Source: Pseudomonadota bacterium | GTDB taxonomy: Bacteria > Myxococcota_A > UBA9160 > JADFDR01 | NCBI GenBank assembly: GCA_003353845.1 | Contig: PIVT01000039.1 | Location: forward strand, 1 to 36,086 | DNA: 36,086 nt | Direction: 5' to 3' | Program-made: the position numbers and the translations under genes | Shown: positions 23,710 through 31,004 of the stretch, in pieces | Layout: the number at the start of each line of letters is the position of its first letter | Position numbering within the stretch: position 1 is the first letter of the stretch | Notes under the pieces: generated by a model | Told to the model about the DNA's origin: nothing | What the model saw: the letters and a program-made list of their open reading frames with translations, nothing else | The model's database searches: none

Positions 23710-25044
23710 TCAAGTCGAGTACAAATGCTCGCGCGTCGGTGGCTGGCCCGCACCGCCCTTGGCTTTGTGCTTGCTGGCCACCACTTGGTAAAGCCGCATG
23801 GGCCCGTCCTCAAACCCCAGAGAGACTGCCGCTAAGTAAAGCACCCACATGCGATAGCGCTCCTGGCCCACCTGGCGGATGGCTTCTTCTTCATTGGCCG
23901 ACAGATTCTCGCACCAATTTTTACTCGTGAGGGCGTAGTGCTCGCGCCAGCCCTCCACGTCGTGAATCTCAAAGCCAGCGCTCTCCATGACGCGAATGGT
24001 GTTTCCGACATCATCCAGTTCGGAGCCGGGAAAGATGTGCTTGAGCAAGAGGCTCTTGCCGCCGCGCTTGCGATTTTCGCTGCGCTTACTGGATTTTGCT
24101 TTGCGCGTGATGCCGTGATTTAGCAGCATGCCGCGATCGGGCATCAGCTCGGCAATCTTTTTGAAATAGACAGGGAGCTTGGCGATCCCCACGTGTTCGT
24201 ACATGCCGATACTGGTGATCTTGTCGTAGGGGCCATCGGTCTTGGCATCCAGTGTCTCGTAATCGCGCAGTTCGATCTTGACCTGGTCTTCCAACCCCGA
24301 TTCCCTCACGCGTTCCGTCGCGAATTCGAATTGCGTTTGGGAAAGCGTGACACCGTGCGCCTGCACGCCGTAGTGCTTGGCGGCATAGCAAACCAACCCA
24401 CCCCAACCACAACCGATGTCGAGCATGCGCTCCCCGGGTTGCAATTGGAGTTTGCGGCAGATCATTTCCAGCTTGTCTTCCTGCGCCTGGTCCAGGCTGT
24501 TTTCCCAATGGCGAAAGTAGCCGCAGGTGTACTGCATTTTGGAGCCGAGAAAGAGCTGGTAAAAGCGATTGCTCACATCGTAATGAAATTGAATAAAGGC
24601 CTTCTCGTCGTGCTGTTCCGTACCGCGGCGCTTTTCATCACCGGCGTAGCTGTGTTCCACTTTCTTTGCCGGCTCGCGTGCCGTCAGTAAGGGCAAGGCG
24701 CTGCGCAATAAAGTCGATTTGCTCAAATTGCGCAGTTTCTTTTTTGCGCGGCGCGCACGGGCTACGACGAGGAACTCTCGGATATTCCCACCGTGAAAGT
24801 CGATGTCGCCTGAGGCGTAATGCGCCAGGAGGTTTTCCGCCGTGGGCTTGCGCAATACCGAGCCCAGTACGCCGGGACTGGCGATGGAAAGGAAGAAATT
24901 GGAATCGGCATTCTCGCCCAGCGGGATCATGGAACCATCCCACAGTCGAATCGAAATGCGCGTGTCGAGCAGCTCACCCAGTTGTTCAAAGAAATGCGTG
25001 GCGGCAGCCAGTTGCTTATCGGGGGAAAACATACGTAGAGCCAT
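23710..25044 (-). CDS. cfa: Cyclopropane-fatty-acyl-phospholipid synthase
   Basis: 444-residue SAM-dependent methyltransferase that adds a methylene across unsaturated acyl chains of membrane phospholipids. The N-terminal domain (about 1-130) includes YASGDIDFHGGNIREFL; the catalytic domain has FHYDVSNRFYQLFLGSKMQYTCGYF, the SAM site MLDIGCGWGGL, GVTLSQTQFEFA, SIGMYEHVG and LLLKHIFPGSELDD, all strong family signatures. The C-terminal end carries WVLYLAAVSLGFEDGPMRLYQVVASK. No clear ribosome binding site precedes the ATG; a second ATG lies 12 bases inside. CFA enzymes act in stress and stationary phase. It is divergent from the imuA cassette. Confidence 0.93.
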   Translation of the reverse strand: MALRMFSPDKQLAAATHFFEQLGELLDTRISIRLWDGSMIPLGENADSNFFLSIASPGVLGSVLRKPTAENLLAHYASGDIDFHGGNIREFLVVARARRAKKKLRNLSKSTLLRSALPLLTAREPAKKVEHSYAGDEKRRGTEQHDEKAFIQFHYDVSNRFYQLFLGSKMQYTCGYFRHWENSLDQAQEDKLEMICRKLQLQPGERMLDIGCGWGGLVCYAAKHYGVQAHGVTLSQTQFEFATERVRESGLEDQVKIELRDYETLDAKTDGPYDKITSIGMYEHVGIAKLPVYFKKIAELMPDRGMLLNHGITRKAKSSKRSENRKRGGKSLLLKHIFPGSELDDVGNTIRVMESAGFEIHDVEGWREHYALTSKNWCENLSANEEEAIRQVGQERYRMWVLYLAAVSLGFEDGPMRLYQVVASKHKAKGGAGQPPTREHLYST

Positions 25045-25183
25045 TGGTCAGGTATCCGTCCATCCTGGTAACGATCATTCTCATGCAGTTTCAATATAAG
25101 CAAGGAGTAGCATTTTTGAGGATGAAGGGATGGGGGAAAATCCGGGGCCCGCGTCGGCCAACCCGGCCTCCTCTCCGCACTCC

Positions 25184-25200
25184 TTCCTATATATAAGGAA
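25184..25200. promoter_or_regulatory. Palindromic putative operator before imuA
   Basis: TTCCT-ATATATA-AGGAA is an inverted repeat with 5-bp arms, ending 55 nt before the imuA ATG. The central TATATA can serve as a -10 on either strand. The layout resembles LexA boxes, which also have an AT-rich core with short GC arms, but the arms differ from the E. coli CTGT...ACAG and from the alphaproteobacterial box, so a LexA role is inference. A second TTGACA-like element lies at 25221-25226. Confidence 0.35.
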
Positions 25201-25255
25201 CGACCCTCCCGAAAAACCAATTGACAAAAAGACGAAAGTAAGGCGAAATAGAGAC

Positions 25256-26005
25256 ATGGCAGCCTTACAAGCAAAAAACCGCCCCGAAAGCCTCACGCAG
25301 GTATTACAGGATTTAAGCGCCCAGCTGATCCGTGGCAGTAATCTGGCTGAAGAAAGCAGCCAAGAAAGAACTCGGGAAAGCCCCGACAGTTCAGCAAGCT
25401 CTGCCCTTTCTCTTGAGAGCCTGCTTCATAAAGGTCTTGCAAACGGTCGAATTAGCGAGTTTTTTGGAGAGAGCTCCTCCGGCCGCACCTCCCTCGCGCT
25501 GGCTTTGTTGGCGGCCACTGTACAGCGAGGAGAATTGGCGGTTTGGATCGACCTGAGCGACAGCTTCGATCCGGCCTCGGCCCGGGATTTTGGAGTCGAT
25601 TTGAACAAACTGCTTTGGGTGCGCTGTTCCGAACTGCGCAGGGCACTGAGCTGTGCGGAATCGGTGTTGAAGGCGCCGGGCTTTGGTCTCGTCATCCTCG
25701 ATTTTGTTGCCCTGCAACAACGTCATTCCTTGCAAAACATCCCGCGCTCCGTTTGGTTTCGTCTGCGCCGCGCAGCGCAAAAAGCACGTGTCCCCTTGTT
25801 ACTCCTTTCCCAAGATCAACTGGCTGGCTCCTGTGCCTCCTTTACGCTGCAACTCAGCGCGCAAGAGGTACTGGTTTCGGAGCGCCCCTGCTTCATCGAA
25901 GGACTAAAGGGTGAATTGCGCAGCCTGCGTGTGCCCGGTGCGCCACCGGAACAAAGCGCAAGCTTGCGCCTGTCCCACGCCTTGTCCCCGCGCAAAAACC
26001 TCTAG
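25256..26005 (+). CDS. imuA: ImuA-type SOS mutagenesis protein
   Basis: 249-residue RecA/SulA-related protein of the ImuA-ImuB-DnaE2 cassette, which carries out error-prone lesion bypass after DNA damage in many bacteria. Residues about 65-170 fold like RecA: GLANGRISEFFGESSSGRTSLALALLA is a degenerate Walker A, and LAVWIDLSDSFDPASARDFGVDLNKLLWVR and GLVILDF follow. The ATG at 25256 fits family N-termini; the frame is open back to 25130, but those residues fall across a palindrome and look non-coding. First gene of the cassette; imuB begins 12 nt after its stop. It shares a 211-base divergent spacer with cfa. Confidence 0.87.
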   Translation: MAALQAKNRPESLTQVLQDLSAQLIRGSNLAEESSQERTRESPDSSASSALSLESLLHKGLANGRISEFFGESSSGRTSLALALLAATVQRGELAVWIDLSDSFDPASARDFGVDLNKLLWVRCSELRRALSCAESVLKAPGFGLVILDFVALQQRHSLQNIPRSVWFRLRRAAQKARVPLLLLSQDQLAGSCASFTLQLSAQEVLVSERPCFIEGLKGELRSLRVPGAPPEQSASLRLSHALSPRKNL

Positions 26006-26017
26006 CACGAGGTTCCC

Positions 26018-27751
26018 ATGCGCTTTGCTTGTCTACTGGTTGCCGATGCTCCTCTTATTGCTTTGCTTCGAAAAGTGCCCGAGTTGCGGCAACGGCCGCT
26101 GGCGGTCTTTGCGGTCTTTGCGAAGGGAGAGCCCTCGGCACTACAGCTATCACAACCCAAGTTACTGTGCGTCTCCAAGGAGGCACAGGCCTACGGCGTG
26201 GAGCCAGGCCATTCGCTGCGCCGTGCCAATTCGCTTTGCCCCGAGATCGTTCTGCGCGAAAGTTCACAAGCCGATGAGCGGCGACTCGGCGAAGTTTTGC
26301 TGGAGTTGGCCTATAGCTGCTCGCCACGCGCTGCACTGGCCGGAGCGCTTTGTGCCAGTGAAGCCGCGGTGATTTTTGACGCCTCTGGCATTGCGAACCT
26401 CTTTCGAGCAAAGGATCGAATAGAAGATCGATTTGCCACGCAGGCACTGGACCGCGCTCAGCAACTGGAGATTCCCGCTGTGGTTTCCATTGCCGCCTCG
26501 CGACAAGTGGCCTTGCTGGCGGCGCGCAGTCAGGTGGATGAACCGGGAAGCTTTTGCATTATTCCCTCCGATCAAGAAAAAGCTCTGCTGGCTCCCCTGC
26601 CCCTAGCCTTGCTCCAGCCCTCCGCTCGCCTGGAACGAAAAATGCAGCGTTTCGGCATGCACTGCATTGGGGATTTACTGCGCTGGCCACGTCGCAGTGT
26701 GCTGACACGCTTGGGGAAGGAAGGGCTCGCTTTGGCAGCGCTGGCACGAGGCGAAGACTGCGATACGCCCCTGCCCGCGCAACGCACAAGCCGCGTGGAA
26801 GAAGTGCTGGAGTTGGAATTTCCACTTTGCCAACTGGAGCCACTCTATTTTGTGTTGCAGGGGCTGTTGTCGAAAATTTTGCAACGCCTGGCTCTACGGG
26901 GTCTCACCTGTGATCGCTTAGAGCTTTTGCTGGAATTGGAAGAGGGAAGCAACCTACGTCATTGGCTCCAGGTAGCAGCCCCCACACTGGATGCCAAAGT
27001 GTTCCTGCGCAGTGCGCGCCTGCTTTTTGAGCGAACGCCTCCGCCTTCGCCCGTGGAATGCCTTCGACTGCGCACGCAAGGCCTCCCACCTTCACGCGAT
27101 CAACTGGACTTCTTCCGCGCAGCAGGACCCGCACCCGCCGCACTGCAAGCGCTAGTGGCCGAACTCGAAAGCCTTTGCGGGGCGGGGCGTGTTGGGGGTG
27201 CCCGTCTACTCGACGATCATCGGCCCGATTCTTTTCGCCTGTTACGCTTTTGTGTGACAGCGCTCACACATCCCACTCCCACAAGGGCGTACGGTGAACC
27301 GTCCTCAAGTGATACGCTGAATTCTCTCTCCCCTATTCCCGCCCCTATTCCCGCCCCTATTCCCGCCCCTAGTCCCGCCCCTAGTCCTGCCCCCACCCTC
27401 GCCCCCGTTCCCGATTTGCCTGCCGATGTCATCGCCGATTCCGCTGGTTTTTCTTATACCACAGTGCGCTCAAGCCAGGCCTCGGCCTTAGCCCTGCGCG
27501 TGCTGCGGCCGCCTGTTGCTGCCGAAGTACGCGTGCAAGCACTGGGACGTCCCGTGTGGGTTCGCAGCAAGGTCACTCGGGGCAAGCTGCTCTTCGTGGC
27601 CGGACCCTGGCGCAGCACGGGGATGTGGTGGTCTGAAAAAGACCGCTTCGCCTTTGATTACTTCGACGTGCAGGTCAGTGACGGCACGCTGGCGCGCTTG
27701 CGGCACGATCGACTGCAAGACTGCTGGGAGTTTGATGCACTCTATGACTAA
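26018..27751 (+). CDS. imuB: ImuB, inactive Y-family polymerase-like protein
   Basis: 577 residues. Y-family fold: palm/finger start RFACLLVADAPLIALLRKVPELRQRPLAVF, DASGIANLFRAKD, the helix-hairpin-helix segment HCIGDLLRWPRRSVLTRLGKEGL and little-finger region. The usual catalytic DxD is replaced (LLVADA), as in ImuB generally, so it is a scaffold linking ImuA and DnaE2 to the beta clamp. A beta-clamp motif candidate is QLDFF at 362-366. Residues about 438-465 are a Pro-Ile/Ser-Pro-Ala hinge encoded by a 12-bp minisatellite. The C-terminal domain has GPWRSTGMWWSE and FDYFDVQVSDGTLARLRHD. Longer than typical ImuB because of the hinge. GAGG precedes the ATG. Confidence 0.88.
   Translation: MRFACLLVADAPLIALLRKVPELRQRPLAVFAVFAKGEPSALQLSQPKLLCVSKEAQAYGVEPGHSLRRANSLCPEIVLRESSQADERRLGEVLLELAYSCSPRAALAGALCASEAAVIFDASGIANLFRAKDRIEDRFATQALDRAQQLEIPAVVSIAASRQVALLAARSQVDEPGSFCIIPSDQEKALLAPLPLALLQPSARLERKMQRFGMHCIGDLLRWPRRSVLTRLGKEGLALAALARGEDCDTPLPAQRTSRVEEVLELEFPLCQLEPLYFVLQGLLSKILQRLALRGLTCDRLELLLELEEGSNLRHWLQVAAPTLDAKVFLRSARLLFERTPPPSPVECLRLRTQGLPPSRDQLDFFRAAGPAPAALQALVAELESLCGAGRVGGARLLDDHRPDSFRLLRFCVTALTHPTPTRAYGEPSSSDTLNSLSPIPAPIPAPIPAPSPAPSPAPTLAPVPDLPADVIADSAGFSYTTVRSSQASALALRVLRPPVAAEVRVQALGRPVWVRSKVTRGKLLFVAGPWRSTGMWWSEKDRFAFDYFDVQVSDGTLARLRHDRLQDCWEFDALYD
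27330..27413 (+). repeat. 12-bp minisatellite inside imuB
   Basis: Seven tandem 12-bp units, starting CCCCTATTCCCG. The first three are identical, the fourth and fifth have one and two changes, and the last two are degenerate. It keeps the frame (12 = 4 codons) and encodes the Pro-rich hinge. Copy number could vary by slippage. Confidence 0.9.
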
Positions 27752-30700
27752 CCCGGTGACGCATATGATCCGAAAGACTGCGCGGGCGAGCGACTATGTC
27801 GAACTGCGCTGCAAGAGCGCTTTCTCCTTCCTCGAGGGAGCCAGTCAACCCGAACGCCTGGTGCAGCGCGCTGTGAGCCTGGGCTATGACAGCCTGGCGC
27901 TAGCGGATCGAGATGGTCTTTACGCCGTGCCCCGCTTTTACGAAGCGGCCCGCGAAGCCGACTTGCGTTGCATCTTTGGCTCAGAGCTTACGCTGTTGGA
28001 GGATGGACAGGCCTGCCACTTCCTGGCCTTGGTCGAGAACGAAAAAGGCTACGCCAATCTCTCACGTCTGATTACACAAGGCCGCGCGCGGGCGCCCAAG
28101 GGCTACTCCCAACTGCATTGGGATGAACTGGAAGAGCAGTGCACCGGATTGATCTTTCTTTTGCATGCCGACGCCTCTTTTAAGGAATCCACCTTGCTGC
28201 GACTGCGTGACATCGCAGGGCCCGAGCAGCTTTGGGTGGATGTCTGCCGTCATCGTGAGCGCGGCCCCGATCGCATGAGCGTGCAGGCCACTCAACTCGC
28301 CGAAGCCCACGGCATTCCCATTGTGGCCACCAACGATGTGCACATGTCCCACCCCAGTGAACGAAAACTCCAAGACGTCTTCACCTGCTTGCGCTGGAAA
28401 ACCACCCTGGCCCGTGCCGGTCGCCTGCTGCAAGCAAACTCGGAACGTTATCTAAAGAGCCCGGAAGAAATGGTGCGGCTCTTCGCCGATCGACCTCAGT
28501 GGATTCAGGCCTCGCGGGAAATTGCCGAGCGCTGTCGCTTTGACTTGGCGGATTTAAACTACGCCTTTCCCACCTTTCCCGCTGCGGTCAGAAAAGCCGA
28601 AGAGGCGCAATTACCGCAAGACGTCTTGTTGGCGCGCCACACCTGGGCCGGTGCCCGGCAGCGCTACGGCAGGATTTTGCCTGCGCGCGTCATGGAACAA
28701 CTGCAACACGAGTTGGACCTCATCGCCAAGCTGAAGCTGGTCGGCTACTTCCTCATCGTGCACGACATTGTGTGCTTTGCCCAACGCGAAGGCATGTTGG
28801 CTCAAGGCCGCGGATCCGCCGCCAATAGCGCCGTGTGTTATTCCCTGGGCATCACGGCGGTCGATCCCATTGGCATGGAGTTGCTCTTCGAACGCTTCCT
28901 CTCCGAAGAACGCGGCGAGTGGCCCGACATCGACATCGACCTGCCCTCAGGCGCCCGACGCGAAAAAGTCATCCAATACGTCTTTGACAAGTACGGCGAA
29001 CGCGGCGCCGCCATGACGGCCAATGTCATCACCTATCGCAGCCGCTCGGCCCTGCGCGAAGTGGGCAAGGTATTGGACTTGCCGCCCGAGCAATTGGAGC
29101 AAGTCTCCAAGCAATTGGCCGGGGTGGATGATCACAGCGACACCGCCGAAGTGCACGAAGCCCTGGCCCAAGGCGGCATCGACGCGACGGCCCCTTCCAT
29201 GGTCTTGCTCTTGGAGTTGTCAGCCCAACTGCGTGGCTTACCCCGTCACTTGGGACAGCACTCGGGTGGCGTGGTCATTGCCGCGGGGCACTTGGATGAA
29301 ATCGTGCCCATAGAACCCGCCAGCATGCAGGGGCGTCGCGTGATTCAATGGGACAAAGAGGACTGCTGCGATCGCGGCATGATCAAAATTGACCTGCTGG
29401 GTTTGGGCATGCTCAAAGCTTTGGAAGAAACCCTGCCCTTGATCGAACGTTTTGAAGGCAAGAACGTCGATCTCGCCAACCTGCCCCCCGACGACCCCAA
29501 AACCTTCGCCCTGATTCAACGCGCCGATACCGTGGGCACCTTTCAAATTGAAAGCCGCGCCCAAATGGCGGTGCTGCCGCGCCTGCGCCCGGAACGCTTT
29601 TACGATTTAGTCGTTCAAGTGGCCATCATTCGCCCCGGTCCCATTCAAGGCAAGATGGTGCACCCCTACCTCCAACGCCGCGCGGGCCGCGAGCCCGTGC
29701 ACTACCCCCACCCTTGCCTGGAACCCATCTTGAAACGCACCTTGGGCGTGCCTTTGTTCCAAGAGCAATTGCTACGCATTGCCATGGCCGCCGCGGACTT
29801 CACGGGCGGCGAAGCCGAAGAACTGCGACGCGCCATGGGCTTCCGTCGATCCAATGATAAGACCGACAAAATGGAACGCCTGGCGAAAAAGTTGCAATCG
29901 GGCATGCAAGCCAAGGGCATTGAGCAAGACGCACAAGAAGAAATCCTGCGTGGGATTCTTTCCTTTGCGCTTTACGGCTTCCCGGAATCTCATGCAGCTT
30001 CTTTTGCCTTGATCGCTTATGCGTCGGCTTACCTGAAAGCTCATCATCCGGCTGCTTTCTTGGCGGGCTTACTCAACGCTGCGCCCTTGGGCTTTTACAG
30101 CAAAGCCACTTTGATCAAGGATTTTCAACGCCACGGTGTCACCGTGTTGCCCATCGACGTGGCGAGTTCCTCCTGCAAGACGAGCTTAGAATGGATGTCT
30201 GAGCAAGAAGATGCGCCAGGCAAGACAACGCGCAAGCCAAAGCTGGCCGTGCGGCTCGGCTTGCGCCTCGTGCATGGATTACGCCGCGAAACCAGCGAGG
30301 CCATTGAGCAAGCAAGCAAAGAAAATCCATTTGCCGACGTAGGTGATTTAGCCCGCCGCGTTCATTTCTTCGGTGACGAGCTAGAAACCCTGGCCGAATT
30401 AGGTGCCCTGCGCGGCATCGACCCCCGCACGGCGCAACGCCGCGCTGCACTGTGGCAGATTGCAGCCATGGACAAGGAAGCCGATTCTCTGTTTCGAGGC
30501 ATGCTGCCCTGCGAGACAGACAACAGCGAAGACGAAAAAGAAATCCCTTCCCTCGCCGAGCGCTCTTTGCAATCTCCCGTAGAAGAACTCTCGGCCCTGG
30601 AAGAAACCCTGGCGGATTATCAAGCCAGCGGCGTGACCACCGGCCCCCATGTCATGGCCTATTTGCGACCCGAGCTGGACCAACGCGGCATCCTCAGCGC

Positions 30701-31004
30701 CGCAAGCTTGCGACACATGCCCCACGGCAGCGTCGTGCACAGCGCCGGCCACGTCATCGTCCGCCAACGCCCCCAAACCGCCAACGGATTCTGCTTCCTA
30801 ACCCTGGAAGACGAAACGGGCACCAGTAATGCCGTACTCACGCCTCAGCAATTCAAACGCTTCCGCACTGTGCTGCAGCGCAGCCGGTTGGTTGAGCTGA
30901 AGGGGAAGCTTCAGAATGTGGATGGGGTGGTGCATGTTTATGTGTTGTACGTGGGGGAGCTAGAGTTGGAAGGGGTGTTGCCGGAGTCGCATGATTATCG
31001 GTGA
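27735..31004 (+). CDS. dnaE2: Error-prone DNA polymerase III alpha subunit, DnaE2
   Basis: About 1089 residues, C-family polymerase that does the nucleotide insertion in the ImuA-ImuB-DnaE2 mutasome. PHP domain from YVELRCKSAFSFLEGASQPERLV through GYDSLALADRDGLYAVPRF; polymerase core with GRGSAANSAVCYSLGIT and the catalytic acids in PDIDIDLPSGARREK (Asp398, Asp400). C-terminal OB/HhH region SAGHVIVRQRPQTANGFCFLTLEDETG, then the short tail ending SHDYR. The start is uncertain: ATGs at 27735 (GGGAG 4 nt upstream), 27744 and 27765 are all possible, and all but the last overlap imuB. The 3' end overlaps the convergent RND gene by 10 bases. Confidence 0.92.
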   Translation: MHSMTNPVTHMIRKTARASDYVELRCKSAFSFLEGASQPERLVQRAVSLGYDSLALADRDGLYAVPRFYEAAREADLRCIFGSELTLLEDGQACHFLALVENEKGYANLSRLITQGRARAPKGYSQLHWDELEEQCTGLIFLLHADASFKESTLLRLRDIAGPEQLWVDVCRHRERGPDRMSVQATQLAEAHGIPIVATNDVHMSHPSERKLQDVFTCLRWKTTLARAGRLLQANSERYLKSPEEMVRLFADRPQWIQASREIAERCRFDLADLNYAFPTFPAAVRKAEEAQLPQDVLLARHTWAGARQRYGRILPARVMEQLQHELDLIAKLKLVGYFLIVHDIVCFAQREGMLAQGRGSAANSAVCYSLGITAVDPIGMELLFERFLSEERGEWPDIDIDLPSGARREKVIQYVFDKYGERGAAMTANVITYRSRSALREVGKVLDLPPEQLEQVSKQLAGVDDHSDTAEVHEALAQGGIDATAPSMVLLLELSAQLRGLPRHLGQHSGGVVIAAGHLDEIVPIEPASMQGRRVIQWDKEDCCDRGMIKIDLLGLGMLKALEETLPLIERFEGKNVDLANLPPDDPKTFALIQRADTVGTFQIESRAQMAVLPRLRPERFYDLVVQVAIIRPGPIQGKMVHPYLQRRAGREPVHYPHPCLEPILKRTLGVPLFQEQLLRIAMAAADFTGGEAEELRRAMGFRRSNDKTDKMERLAKKLQSGMQAKGIEQDAQEEILRGILSFALYGFPESHAASFALIAYASAYLKAHHPAAFLAGLLNAAPLGFYSKATLIKDFQRHGVTVLPIDVASSSCKTSLEWMSEQEDAPGKTTRKPKLAVRLGLRLVHGLRRETSEAIEQASKENPFADVGDLARRVHFFGDELETLAELGALRGIDPRTAQRRAALWQIAAMDKEADSLFRGMLPCETDNSEDEKEIPSLAERSLQSPVEELSALEETLADYQASGVTTGPHVMAYLRPELDQRGILSAASLRHMPHGSVVHSAGHVIVRQRPQTANGFCFLTLEDETGTSNAVLTPQQFKRFRTVLQRSRLVELKGKLQNVDGVVHVYVLYVGELELEGVLPESHDYR

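Noticed and set aside
25130-25255. Extended N-terminus of imuA
   Set aside because: The extra residues lie over the palindrome and TTGACA-like element and are not part of the known family.
27516-27734. Upstream extension of dnaE2
   Set aside because: The frame runs inside imuB, and the residues do not look like a PHP-domain start; family members begin close to the ATGs at 27735-27765.
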